From: Chryseobacterium lathyri
GTDB lineage: Bacteria > Bacteroidota > Bacteroidia > Flavobacteriales > Weeksellaceae
NCBI RefSeq assembly: GCF_003290185.1
Contig: NZ_QNFY01000001.1
Coordinates: 62,001-126,000, forward strand
Length of the DNA stretch: 64,000 bases
Reading direction: 5' to 3'
Shown here: piece by piece, positions 32,655 through 40,202 of the stretch
Layout of the letters: every line of letters starts with the position of its first letter
Position numbering within the stretch: the stretch's first letter is position 1
Notes under the pieces: generated by a model
The model's database searches: none
The model's input: only the letters and a program-made list of their open reading frames with translations
What the model was told of the DNA's origin: nothing
Translations under genes and position numbers: made by a program

Positions 32655-33734
32655 ATGAATTTAAAAGATGTAAAAAACGAGTGGATCAACGAGCTTTCGC
32701 AGCCATTAATGATCGCAGGGCCATGCAGTGCGGAAAGTGAAGCTCAGATGCTTGAAACTGCTAGAAGGATAAAAGAAACCAATGCTCAGGTACCTATTTT
32801 CCGTGCAGGGATCTGGAAGCCGCGTACCAAACCGAACGGATTTGAAGGAGTAGGGGTTATCGGTCTGAACTGGCTGAAAAAAGTAAAGGAAGAATACGGA
32901 TTCAAGACTGCTACAGAAGTAGCCAACGCCCACCACGTATTTGCAGCTTTAGAAGCAGATGTAGATGTCCTTTGGATCGGCGCGCGTTCTACAGTAAACC
33001 CTTTTACCGTTCAGGAAATTGCAATGGCTTTAAGGGGGACTGATAAGCCTGTATTTGTTAAAAACCCTGTAAACCCGGATCTTGCTTTATGGATCGGTGC
33101 GTTAGAGAGACTTTTAGGACAGGATATTAAAAATCTGGGGGTAATTCACAGAGGATTTTCAACGTACCAGAAAACAAAATACAGAAATAACCCGAACTGG
33201 CAGATTGCCCTTGACTTCAAAAGCCAGTTTCCTAATATTCCAATGCTGATAGATCCTTCCCACATCTGCGGAAACAGAACAGGTCTGGCTGATATTACAC
33301 AGGAAGCATTCAACGTAGGATACCAGGGAGCAATTATTGAAACCCACTGCAATCCTGATGAAGCGTGGAGCGATGCTTCACAGCAGATCACTCCTGAGGT
33401 ATTGGCAGAACTGATCGGAAACTTAAAAGTAAGAAATTCAGGTTTGGCAGGCTTCGACAATGAGATGGGAAGACACAGAACACTGATTTCTGATCTTGAC
33501 TTCCAGCTGATCGAGCTTCTTTCCCAAAGAATGAAGATCTCCGAAAAGATCGGTAAGCTTAAAAAAGAAAATGATATTGCGATCTTCCAGCCTGAAAGAT
33601 GGAAAGTGATCACAGAATATGCTACGCAGAAAGCCAGGGAAACTGGGATGTCTCAGGAATTTATTGAGAAAGTTTTCAAAGCAATCCACGAAGAATCTAT
33701 TGAAGTACAAAATAGTATCATGATTGATAGATAA
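32655..33734 (+). CDS. Bifunctional DAHP synthase / chorismate mutase
   Basis: The 359-residue fusion has an N-terminal DAHP synthase of the short KDO8PS-like (type I-beta) group (about 1-260): PLMIAGPCSAESEAQM, RAGIWKPRTKPNGFEG, DPSHICGNR and IETHCNP, covering PEP and metal-binding residues. A C-terminal AroQ-type chorismate mutase follows (about 265-359: RTLISDLDFQLIELLSQRMKISEKIGKLK). It catalyses the first step of the shikimate pathway and the branch to prephenate in the cytoplasm. The order DAHPS-CM is the Bacteroidetes arrangement, and the mutase domain may confer feedback control. It follows a long leader with a palindrome pair. Confidence 0.93.
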   Translation: MNLKDVKNEWINELSQPLMIAGPCSAESEAQMLETARRIKETNAQVPIFRAGIWKPRTKPNGFEGVGVIGLNWLKKVKEEYGFKTATEVANAHHVFAALEADVDVLWIGARSTVNPFTVQEIAMALRGTDKPVFVKNPVNPDLALWIGALERLLGQDIKNLGVIHRGFSTYQKTKYRNNPNWQIALDFKSQFPNIPMLIDPSHICGNRTGLADITQEAFNVGYQGAIIETHCNPDEAWSDASQQITPEVLAELIGNLKVRNSGLAGFDNEMGRHRTLISDLDFQLIELLSQRMKISEKIGKLKKENDIAIFQPERWKVITEYATQKARETGMSQEFIEKVFKAIHEESIEVQNSIMIDR

Positions 33735-33747
33735 TAGGATAATAATA

Positions 33748-33900
33748 GAAATTAGGGATTAGGGATTAGGAGCTGGAGAAACTTTCTTAAAGTTTTTACC
33801 CATATATAACATATATAAATAATGGAGCTTGAAATTTCATGGTCAGAGGAGAATTGTTAATATGTTTTCAACTATATCCTGAACCCTACTCCCTAATTCC
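33748..33900. repeat. Imperfect inverted repeat with TTAGGGA tandem units
   Basis: GAAATTAGGGATTAGGG (33748-33764) pairs with CCCTACTCCCTAATTCC (33884-33900) at 15 of 17 positions. The left arm is built of three TTAGGGA-like units. The arms bracket nearly the whole gap between the DAHP synthase and rsgA. Confidence 0.5.
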
Positions 33901-33901
33901 T

Positions 33902-33909
33902 TATATTTG
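33902..33909 (+). promoter_or_regulatory. rsgA promoter -7 box
   Basis: TATATTTG matches TAnnTTTG exactly, 14 bp before the rsgA ATG at 33924, predicting a leader of under 10 nt. Confidence 0.55.
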
Positions 33910-33923
33910 CATCCATATTATCT

Positions 33924-34850
33924 ATGAAAGGAAAAATCATTAAATCTACAGGCAGCTGGTACCAGGTTATGGAATTCGAAACAGACAAAATTTTCGAGGC
34001 CAGAATCCGCGGCAAATTTAAATTGATCAAGACCAGACTTACCAATCCGCTTGCTGTAGGAGATTTTGTGGAATTTCAGTTAGAACAGGATGACATCGCT
34101 TGGATCACTAAAATAGAGCCGCGTACCAATTACCTGATCAGAAAATCCGTTAACCTTTCAAAAGAGGCTCATATCATTGCTTCCAATATAGATCTGGCCT
34201 GTTTTATTTTTACCCTGAAGCACCCGGAAACTTCACTTGGATTCCTTGACCGCTTTTTGGCATGCTGTGAAGCTTACAATATTACTCCATTGATTCTTTT
34301 CAATAAAATTGACGTTCTGAACGAAGAGGAAATAGAGCTTGTGAAAGATATTGAATTTCTTTATCAGGAAATTGGTTATGATACTTTGGAAATTTCATCC
34401 TACTCCAAACTCAATTTTGATCAGCTTCAGGAACTTCTTAAAGATAAAACTTCTGTTTTTTTCGGGCATTCAGGATGCGGAAAGTCTACACTGGTTAATG
34501 CATTACAGCCCGGTTTAAATTTAAAAACTTCTGAAATTTCAGACTCTCACCTCAAAGGAAAACATACTACAACTTTTGCCCAGATGCATTTTTGGGATTT
34601 TGGTGGTAACGTTATTGATACTCCCGGTGTACGCGAGTTTGCCATGATAGATATTGAAAAAGAAGAGGTGCAGCATTATTTTCCTGAGATCTTCAAAAAA
34701 AGGGAAGAATGTAAATTTCATAACTGTCTTCATATTAATGAGCCGAAATGTGCGGTTCTTGCTTCCCTTGAAACCGGAGAAATCCAATATTCCCGCTATG
34801 CCAACTATGTAAAGCTGATGGAAGAGGCTGAAGAAGCTTCCCAAAAATAG
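33924..34850 (+). CDS. rsgA: Ribosome small-subunit-dependent GTPase RsgA
   Basis: The 308-residue protein has the three RsgA modules. An N-terminal OB fold (1-80) comes first, then a circularly permuted GTPase domain (G4 LFNKIDVL near 130, G1 GHSGCGKST near 180, G3 DTPGVREF near 235). A C-terminal zinc finger follows (ECKFHNCLHINEPKCAV). It matures the 30S subunit late in assembly. The length is as usual for the family. It has its own short promoter upstream and no terminator hairpin immediately after it. Confidence 0.95.
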   Translation: MKGKIIKSTGSWYQVMEFETDKIFEARIRGKFKLIKTRLTNPLAVGDFVEFQLEQDDIAWITKIEPRTNYLIRKSVNLSKEAHIIASNIDLACFIFTLKHPETSLGFLDRFLACCEAYNITPLILFNKIDVLNEEEIELVKDIEFLYQEIGYDTLEISSYSKLNFDQLQELLKDKTSVFFGHSGCGKSTLVNALQPGLNLKTSEISDSHLKGKHTTTFAQMHFWDFGGNVIDTPGVREFAMIDIEKEEVQHYFPEIFKKREECKFHNCLHINEPKCAVLASLETGEIQYSRYANYVKLMEEAEEASQK

Positions 34851-35269
34851 AACTTCCTCAGGTTTTTTATGTCTGTAACCCTGATTTTTAATAATATAAA
34901 CTTTTGAGGTAATCCCGACCAGATACTTTAGCATAAAGCTTAAGCATTTATAATAAAATTTACATTTTTTACAGCTGTCAAAAAATGATTTTTTTTCTTA
35001 GAATAATATTTCCTTAGAATAAAAATGCTTCCACTTTTACAATAACTCTACTTTTTGTCTTAATTATTTTTGTCAAATATGACTATTTTGAGGAATTTGA
35101 ATTCTGTTCAAAAATCAGTCATGAAAAAATATCAAAAAATTAATTTTATTTCATTGATTGCAATTGAAGCAATAAGATATTAATATGATTTTAATGTGGT
35201 TTTTAAATTATTAAATTCGCAATATAAACTTGATTTTATTGTAAATAAAAAACCCAGCCGAGGCTGGGT
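34851..35269. other. Gap after rsgA with a minus-strand-oriented hairpin
   Basis: ACCCAGCC and GGCTGGGT (35252-35269) form an 8-bp GC stem with a GA turn. T residues follow it only on the minus strand, yet no minus-strand gene lies to the right before 38302, so it may end an antisense or unannotated transcript. The rest is AT-rich sequence in which I see no gene. Confidence 0.45.
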
Positions 35270-35298
35270 AAAAACTAATAACCATGAAAACTCAAATT
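35270..35298 (+). repeat. Shared intergenic element, copy 1
   Basis: AAAAACTAATAACCA, six variable bases, then CTCAAATT. The same block with identical spacing occurs at 38105-38133. An ATG within the element opens a 37-codon frame (35284-35397) rich in Lys and Asn, but copy 2 lacks the ATG, so I do not call it a gene. Confidence 0.5.
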
Positions 35299-35416
35299 AA
35301 ACATGAGAATCGTAATAGAATTAACAATTACTGTGCCAAAACTTTTACGCCAATTCTTAATAAAAGTTATTTTTATGTTAAAAAAAAATTAAAATAAAAA
35401 TGAAAGATATTTTTTG

Positions 35417-35424
35417 TAATTTTG
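35417..35424 (+). promoter_or_regulatory. ndk promoter -7 box
   Basis: TAATTTTG matches TAnnTTTG exactly and lies 23 bp before the ndk ATG at 35448. It sits downstream of the alternative ATG at 35400, which it therefore rules out as the start. Confidence 0.6.
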
Positions 35425-35447
35425 CGGCATTAAAAAAATATACATTT

Positions 35448-35864
35448 ATGTCTAACATTACATTCACTATGATTAAGCCTGATGCAGTAGCAGACGGACA
35501 TATCGGTGCTATATTAGGTAAGATCGCTGAAGGAGGTTTTAAGATCAAAGCATTAAAATTAACTCAACTTACGGTTGCTGATGCTAAAAAGTTCTATGAA
35601 GTACATGCTGAAAGACCATTTTATGGTGAGTTGGTAGAATTCATGAGTTCAGGTCCTATCGTAGCTGCAGTTTTAGAAAAAGACAATGCAGTAGAAGACT
35701 TCAGAACATTGATTGGTTCTACAAATCCTGCAGATGCAGCAGAAGGAACAATCAGAAAAATGTTTGCAAGAAGCATCGGTGAAAATGCAGTTCATGGTTC
35801 AGATTCTGACGAGAACGCTCTTATCGAAGCTCAATTCCATTTTTCAGGAAGAGAGATTTTCTAA
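35448..35864 (+). CDS. ndk: Nucleoside-diphosphate kinase
   Basis: I start it at the ATG at 35448 ([14 protein letters not shown]), giving 138 residues, the family's usual length. Motifs are complete: [44 protein letters not shown] and the phosphohistidine in NAVHGSDS (near residue 115). It equilibrates NTP and dNTP pools by ping-pong phosphotransfer in the cytoplasm. It is monocistronic between its own promoter and a terminator. Confidence 0.96.
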   Translation: MSNITFTMIKPDAVADGHIGAILGKIAEGGFKIKALKLTQLTVADAKKFYEVHAERPFYGELVEFMSSGPIVAAVLEKDNAVEDFRTLIGSTNPADAAEGTIRKMFARSIGENAVHGSDSDENALIEAQFHFSGREIF

Positions 35865-35888
35865 GAAAACCCACCTCAAAAAATATAA

Positions 35889-35910
35889 AACCAGAGAAGA
35901 TTCTCTGGTT
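35889..35910 (+). terminator. Terminator after ndk
   Basis: AACCAGAGAA-GA-TTCTCTGGTT followed by TTTTT, 24 bp after the ndk stop. The remaining gap to 36136 contains no perfect -7 box. Confidence 0.85.
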
Positions 35911-36135
35911 TTTTTATGCCAAAATGTCTGAAATGGCAGATTGTAAATCGTTGCAATATCTTTTTGAGATATAATAATAAGAAGGTCTAATTTTAGCGAA
36001 ATGGATTAAATTCGAATACGATAGTAAAAGAGGAAAATTTTGATATAAATTCTGAAATAATCTCTAATAAATTGTTGTATTTTTAGCATTATCATAAACG
36101 GAATACTTATTGTAAACTCCTTGAAAAGAAATGTT

Positions 36136-36348
36136 ATGAAAATTCCAGCATTAGTAATGGCCAGTTTATTAGCCGTAAGTGTATCAGGACAGGCTACGAA
36201 GCCGGTTAAGAAAGCGAAAAAACCGGTAAGTAAAATTAAAAAAACAGAATCTCCCAAGCCGATAAAAACAGCCGAGACTAAGTTTGTTCCGAAGAAAGAT
36301 ACTATTCTTAGAGGCGGTGGTTACTGTCCGGCCTGTGGAATGGGATAA
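36136..36348 (+). CDS. Secreted RiPP precursor peptide candidate with CPACG core
   Basis: The 70-residue protein starts at the ATG at 36136 (an upstream TTG adds five residues only). A Sec signal peptide (residues 1-18, cleavage near VSG-Q) is followed by a Lys/Pro-rich, low-complexity spacer (20-56: KPVKKAKKPVSKIKK) and a C-terminal RGGGYCPACGMG with the only two cysteines (64, 67). The stop lies 3 bp before a DUF692/MNIO gene, the usual place for an MNIO substrate. MNIO enzymes oxidise Cys or Asn/Asp residues in such cores, and signal-peptide precursors are known from the bufferin type. The peptide family is new to me, so the call rests on context and composition. Confidence 0.68.
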   Translation: MKIPALVMASLLAVSVSGQATKPVKKAKKPVSKIKKTESPKPIKTAETKFVPKKDTILRGGGYCPACGMG

Positions 36349-36351
36349 GAT

Positions 36352-37446
36352 ATGAAAAAACCGTTGTTCGGATTATCTATGATGCCGGAAGCAGATTTTG
36401 TTTCCGCTATCCTTCCTATTCTGCAAAATAATTCTGTAGATGTATTGGAATGGTCTTTCGATACATTTTATGATGCACAGGAACCGGAATGGCTTTCCGG
36501 ACTCTTGGATTTTTATTCAGCAAATAACAGGCTTCTTGGTCACGGTGTTTATTATTCTCTTTTTGATGCCAAATGGACTGAAAGACAGGAAGGCTGGCTT
36601 AAAAAATTAAAAGAGGAGTTCAGACATAGAAAATACAATCATATTACCGAGCACTTCGGATTTATGAATACTGAAAATTTTCATCAGGGGGTTCCATTGC
36701 CCGTACCACTTCATCCTAAAACACTTCAAATAGGGAAGGACAGGCTCAAAAGGCTTCAGGATGCTGTAGAAATTCCTGTCGGAGTAGAAAATCTTGCCTT
36801 TTCGTTTTCCATAGATGATGTGAAAGAGCAGGGAGATTTTCTTGATAAACTTATAGAAGATATTGACGGTTTTCTTATTCTTGATCTTCATAATATCTAC
36901 TGCCAGTCATGGAACTTTGAGATCAGTATGCAAGAAATTATCAGACTGTATCCTTTGGAAAAGGTGAGGGAAATTCATCTTTCAGGTGGAAGCTGGCAGG
37001 ACAGTGCTTACGGAAAAAAACCGGTAAGAAGAGATACTCATGATGAAAGCATTCCAGAAGAAATACTAAATATACTTCCTGAAGTTTTATCCCAATGCCA
37101 CAATCTGGAATACATCATTATTGAAAGACTGGGGCATACGTTAAATACAGATTCAGAGAAAGATGCTTTTTTTGATGATTTTAACCGTGTAAAAAAGATC
37201 ATCCAAGCTTCAGATTCTCTCCCAGGGAATAAAAGGGTTTGGCATAAAAAAAATGAAGAATCTTCAGTACCTCTTGAAGATCTGCTGTTGTATGATGAGC
37301 AGACTGAGCTAACTAAAATGCTGTTTGATGGAATCCAGATTCATTCTGTAAAGAAACATGATTTTCATTATTTTAAACCTGAAAACTGGGATGAAGAAAT
37401 GATTACGACTGCACAGCAAATTATCAAAAAATGGAACCCTTACTAA
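36352..37446 (+). CDS. DUF692 / MNIO family peptide-modifying oxygenase with C-terminal extension
   Basis: The 364-residue protein has the TIM-barrel signature of multinuclear non-haem iron oxygenases. Visible are GHGVYYS (His64), ITEHFGF (Glu100/His101), GVENLAF (Glu146), LDLHNIY (Asp178/His180), EIHLSGG (His209), RRDTHDE (Asp228/His230) and IIIERLGH (Glu258). These match the MbnB-type iron ligands in order, so an active two- or three-iron centre is likely. Residues 275-364 form an extra helical domain beyond the usual 280-residue barrel. It follows the peptide gene by 3 bp; no separate MbnC, DUF2063 or ChrI-like partner is present, so the extension may supply substrate recognition. Confidence 0.85.
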   Translation: MKKPLFGLSMMPEADFVSAILPILQNNSVDVLEWSFDTFYDAQEPEWLSGLLDFYSANNRLLGHGVYYSLFDAKWTERQEGWLKKLKEEFRHRKYNHITEHFGFMNTENFHQGVPLPVPLHPKTLQIGKDRLKRLQDAVEIPVGVENLAFSFSIDDVKEQGDFLDKLIEDIDGFLILDLHNIYCQSWNFEISMQEIIRLYPLEKVREIHLSGGSWQDSAYGKKPVRRDTHDESIPEEILNILPEVLSQCHNLEYIIIERLGHTLNTDSEKDAFFDDFNRVKKIIQASDSLPGNKRVWHKKNEESSVPLEDLLLYDEQTELTKMLFDGIQIHSVKKHDFHYFKPENWDEEMITTAQQIIKKWNPY

Positions 37447-37484
37447 TGACTTTTTTCAATACATCACAAATCAAAATATATGAA

Positions 37485-37976
37485 ATGACAACGGTATTTT
37501 TACTAATTACGGCCGTGCTTACGGCTTTGATCGCCGGGCTCTTCTATGCCTATTCATGTTCTGTGGTTCTGGGATTGGGAAAACTTTCTGATACGGAATA
37601 TTTAAGGGCCATGCAGAGTATCAACCGCGAAATCCTTAATCCTGTGTTTTTTATGAGCTTTATGGGAACTGCTGTATTGCTTCCGTTAACTACTTTTCTG
37701 TATAGGGGAGAGCAGCCGGGGTTTCTTTTTCTTTTGCTGGCAACTGCCGCTTATCTGATAGGTGTTTTTGGAGTGACGGTTGTTGGAAATGTCCCTTTGA
37801 ATGATATGCTGGATCAATTTGATATCAGTAACTCAACAGCAGAAGCAGTTAAACAGATGCGGGAAAGTTTTGAGAACAGATGGAACCTTTTAAATAACAT
37901 CAGAACTGCATTTTCGGTAATAAGTATTGTTCTGGTCATCTGCGCATGTATCTGGAACGGGGAATTACCCAAATAA
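37485..37976 (+). CDS. DUF1772 (anthrone oxygenase-like) membrane protein
   Basis: I start at the ATG at 37485 (MTTVFLLITAVLTAL), giving 163 residues and placing the first helix at the N-terminus as in the family. An ATG at 37446 overlapping the upstream stop as TAATG is the alternative and would add 13 polar residues. Four membrane segments are visible (about 3-25, 50-70, 77-97, 138-158), with FYAYSCSVVLGL and SINREILNPVFF typical of DUF1772. Co-transcription with the peptide and MNIO genes suggests a role in the same pathway, analogous to DoxX-like membrane partners in bufferin clusters; this is inference. Confidence 0.8.
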   Translation: MTTVFLLITAVLTALIAGLFYAYSCSVVLGLGKLSDTEYLRAMQSINREILNPVFFMSFMGTAVLLPLTTFLYRGEQPGFLFLLLATAAYLIGVFGVTVVGNVPLNDMLDQFDISNSTAEAVKQMRESFENRWNLLNNIRTAFSVISIVLVICACIWNGELPK

Positions 37977-38104
37977 TTTGATCTATGCGTAGAAATACTT
38001 AATGGTGAAATTCAGTATTTATACGGATGTCTTATATATGATTTTATTTGCAAATTTACATCAGCAATAGCACAAGGAATATTAAGCATTTAAAGTTTTA
38101 AGAC

Positions 38105-38168
38105 AAAAACTAATAACCACATAAGCTCAAATTCCGCAAGAAGAAGGCAGTCTCCCAAGGGCTGCCTT
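38105..38168 (+). ncRNA. Shared element copy 2 followed by terminator (possible small RNA)
   Basis: AAAAACTAATAACCA-N6-CTCAAATT (38105-38133) matches the element at 35270. It is followed 10 bp later by AAGGCAG...CTGCCTT (38144-38168, with inner CCC/GGG pairing) and TTTTATTTTTT. This could be a short transcript, or the terminator of the MNIO operon with a conserved element before it. Confidence 0.4.
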
Positions 38169-38253
38169 TTATTTTTTAGACTGTTACCTCAAAGGAGTAT
38201 TTTATTGATGCTCTACTTAATGTAATAAAAGATCCAGACTCGTCTTAAAGAAG

Positions 38254-38278
38254 AAAGGCAGCGGATGAAGCTGCCTTT
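38254..38278. terminator. Second AAGGCAG hairpin, terminator for rpe side
   Basis: AAAGGCAGC-GGATGAA-GCTGCCTTT repeats the stem of the hairpin 110 bp to the left and lies 23 bp before the rpe stop. It can act in both directions between the MNIO operon and rpe. Confidence 0.7.
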
Positions 38279-38301
38279 TATGTGAGATCAATCTGAAGAG
38301 A

Positions 38302-38952
38302 TTAGATCTTCAGCAATTCGATTGTTCTTTCAGGACTTTCTGCAGAGAAAACAGCATTTCCTGCTACCAGGACGTCTGCTCCCGCTTCGAAAAGTTTTGA
38401 AGCGTTGTCTAGATTAACTCCGCCATCAATTTGGATAAGCGCTGTGGAATTATTGCTCAGGATAAGATCTTTAGTCTCCGCAATCTTTTTGTATGTATTT
38501 TCAATAAATTTCTGACCCCCAAATCCAGGGTTTACACTCATTAAAAGAACAAGATCTACATCAGCAATGATATCTTCAAGCATCAGTACAGGAGTGGAAG
38601 GATTTAAAACAACCCCTGCCTTTGCCCCTCTGCTCTGGATATGGTGAATCGTTCTGTGAAGATGTGTGCATGCTTCATAATGTACAGAAATAAGGTCTGC
38701 ACCATGATTGATGAATTCATCCACATATTTTTCAGGCTCTACGATCATCAAATGGACATCCACAAATTTTTTGGCATGCTGCTGTACCGTTTTCATTACA
38801 GGAAAGCCAAATGAAATGTTGGGAACAAATCTTCCGTCCATCACGTCAATGTGGAACCAGTCTGCCTGGGAATTGTTCAGCATTTCAATGTCTCTTTGCA
38901 GGTTCCCGAAGTCTGCGGATAAAAGGGAAGGAGCAATAAGCTTAGTTTTCAT
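38302..38952 (-). CDS. rpe: Ribulose-phosphate 3-epimerase
   Basis: The 216-residue TIM-barrel enzyme has all family motifs: LLSADFGNL, FHIDVMDGRFVPNISFG (metal His and catalytic Asp), VHLMIVEP, LMSVNPGFGGQKF, IQIDGGVN with the second catalytic Asp, and AGNAVFSA. It interconverts ribulose-5-phosphate and xylulose-5-phosphate in the pentose phosphate pathway. It lies downstream of the M42 peptidase gene on the same strand, 125 bp apart across an inverted repeat, so it may have its own promoter. Confidence 0.95.
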   Translation of the reverse strand: MKTKLIAPSLLSADFGNLQRDIEMLNNSQADWFHIDVMDGRFVPNISFGFPVMKTVQQHAKKFVDVHLMIVEPEKYVDEFINHGADLISVHYEACTHLHRTIHHIQSRGAKAGVVLNPSTPVLMLEDIIADVDLVLLMSVNPGFGGQKFIENTYKKIAETKDLILSNNSTALIQIDGGVNLDNASKLFEAGADVLVAGNAVFSAESPERTIELLKI

Positions 38953-38975
38953 TTTTACTTTTTATTAGATATTTA

Positions 38976-39077
38976 GAGCCAAGAACCAGGAGCCAAGATC
39001 GGAACTAAGCGGATATTAGCTATCCTTATTGCTTGATTTTAAGCGTCTTGAATCTTGTGTCTTGCATCTTGATTCTC
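38976..39077. repeat. Imperfect intergenic inverted repeat built of CCAAGA / TCTTG units
   Basis: GAGCCAAGAACCAGGAGCCA continuing to 39000 on the left faces GTCTTGAATCTTGTGTCTTG continuing to 39077 on the right, which contains four TCTTG units at 7-8 bp spacing. The two sides are roughly complementary and bracket the whole gap between rpe and the M42 gene. Confidence 0.4.
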
Positions 39078-40151
39078 TTAATGATACTTCAATTTCATTT
39101 CCGGCTTAATCTTCAGAAGGGTTTCATAGATCAGCTGGATTACATTGCCTACATCTTCTTTAGACACCATTTCTACCGTGGTATGCATATAGCGCAAAGG
39201 TAAGGAAATTAATGCACTTGGTACTCCGCCGTTAGAATGCGCAAAAGCATCGGTATCTGTTCCTGTTGCTCTGCTTGAGGCAGCTCTTTGGAAAGGAATC
39301 TTTTTAGCTTTTGCTGTATCAATGATCAGTTCTCTGATGGTATGATGAATGCTTGGAGCAAAGAAGACCACAGGTCCGTCACCACATTTCTGATCGCCTT
39401 CTTTTTTCTTTTCAATCATTGGAGTGGTGGTGTCGTGGGTAACATCTGTTACGATGGCGATATTAGGTTTAATGGTGTCAGCGATCATATCTGCCCCATA
39501 AAGTCCTACTTCTTCCTGTACAGAATTCGTGATATACAATCCGAATGGAATTGTTTTTTTGTTTTCTTTTAAAAGTCTTGCTACTTCCGCAATCATAAAG
39601 CCCCCGACTCTGTTATCCAGTGCTCTGCAGACAAAATACCTGTCGTTCATTTCAAAGAATTCATCCGGGTAAGTGATCATGCATCCTACATAAATTCCCA
39701 TTTCCTCAACTTCTTTTTTGGAAATGGCTCCACAGTCGATAAAGATATTCTCAATTTTCGGGGCCGGTTCGTTCTGGTTGGTTCTTGTATGGATTGCAGG
39801 CCATCCGAATACGCCCTTTACTATTCCTTTTTCACCATGAATATGAACAACTTTTGAAGGAGCTATCGTTTGATCTGAACCTCCGTTTCTAATCACGTAG
39901 ATCAATCCTTCATCTGTAATGTAATTCACATACCATGAGATCTCGTCAGCATGGGCTTCAATAACTACTTTAAATTCAGCATCGGGATTGATTATCCCAT
40001 AGCAAGTTCCGTAATGATCTATTTCTATTTTATCTACATACGGTCTGATATAATCCATCCAGATTTCCTGGCCTTTGTGCTCGTAACCTGTTGGTGAAGA
40101 GGTGTTTAAGTATTTTTCTAAAAATTTCAAAGATTTCTTTTCAAATTTCAT
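39078..40151 (-). CDS. M42 family metallopeptidase (glutamyl aminopeptidase-like)
   Basis: I start at the ATG at 40151 (MKFEKKSLKFLEKYLN), giving 357 residues; the frame is open further upstream but that region overlaps the divergent gene. Motifs of M42 aminopeptidases are present: VIEAHADEISWYV (metal His/Asp), CRALDNRVGG (bridging Asp), NSVQEEVGLYGA (general-base Glu and metal Glu), AIVTDVTHDT and RYMHTTVEMV (final His). These cytosolic dodecameric peptidases trim N-terminal residues from peptides. It is divergent from the DUF4294 gene with 51 bp between starts. Confidence 0.92.
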   Translation of the reverse strand: MKFEKKSLKFLEKYLNTSSPTGYEHKGQEIWMDYIRPYVDKIEIDHYGTCYGIINPDAEFKVVIEAHADEISWYVNYITDEGLIYVIRNGGSDQTIAPSKVVHIHGEKGIVKGVFGWPAIHTRTNQNEPAPKIENIFIDCGAISKKEVEEMGIYVGCMITYPDEFFEMNDRYFVCRALDNRVGGFMIAEVARLLKENKKTIPFGLYITNSVQEEVGLYGADMIADTIKPNIAIVTDVTHDTTTPMIEKKKEGDQKCGDGPVVFFAPSIHHTIRELIIDTAKAKKIPFQRAASSRATGTDTDAFAHSNGGVPSALISLPLRYMHTTVEMVSKEDVGNVIQLIYETLLKIKPEMKLKYH

Positions 40152-40202
40152 AAAAGGGAATGATTTTTGCGGGTAATTTTTGTTATTAGAAGTGTAAAAA
40201 TA

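Noticed and set aside
33751..33772. Telomere-like TTAGGGA repeats
   Set aside because: Only three imperfect units occur, inside one arm of an inverted repeat; this is not telomeric DNA.
35284..35397. 37-codon Lys/Asn-rich frame inside the shared element
   Set aside because: The second copy of the element at 38105 has no ATG at the same place, so conservation is at nucleotide level and the frame is probably fortuitous.
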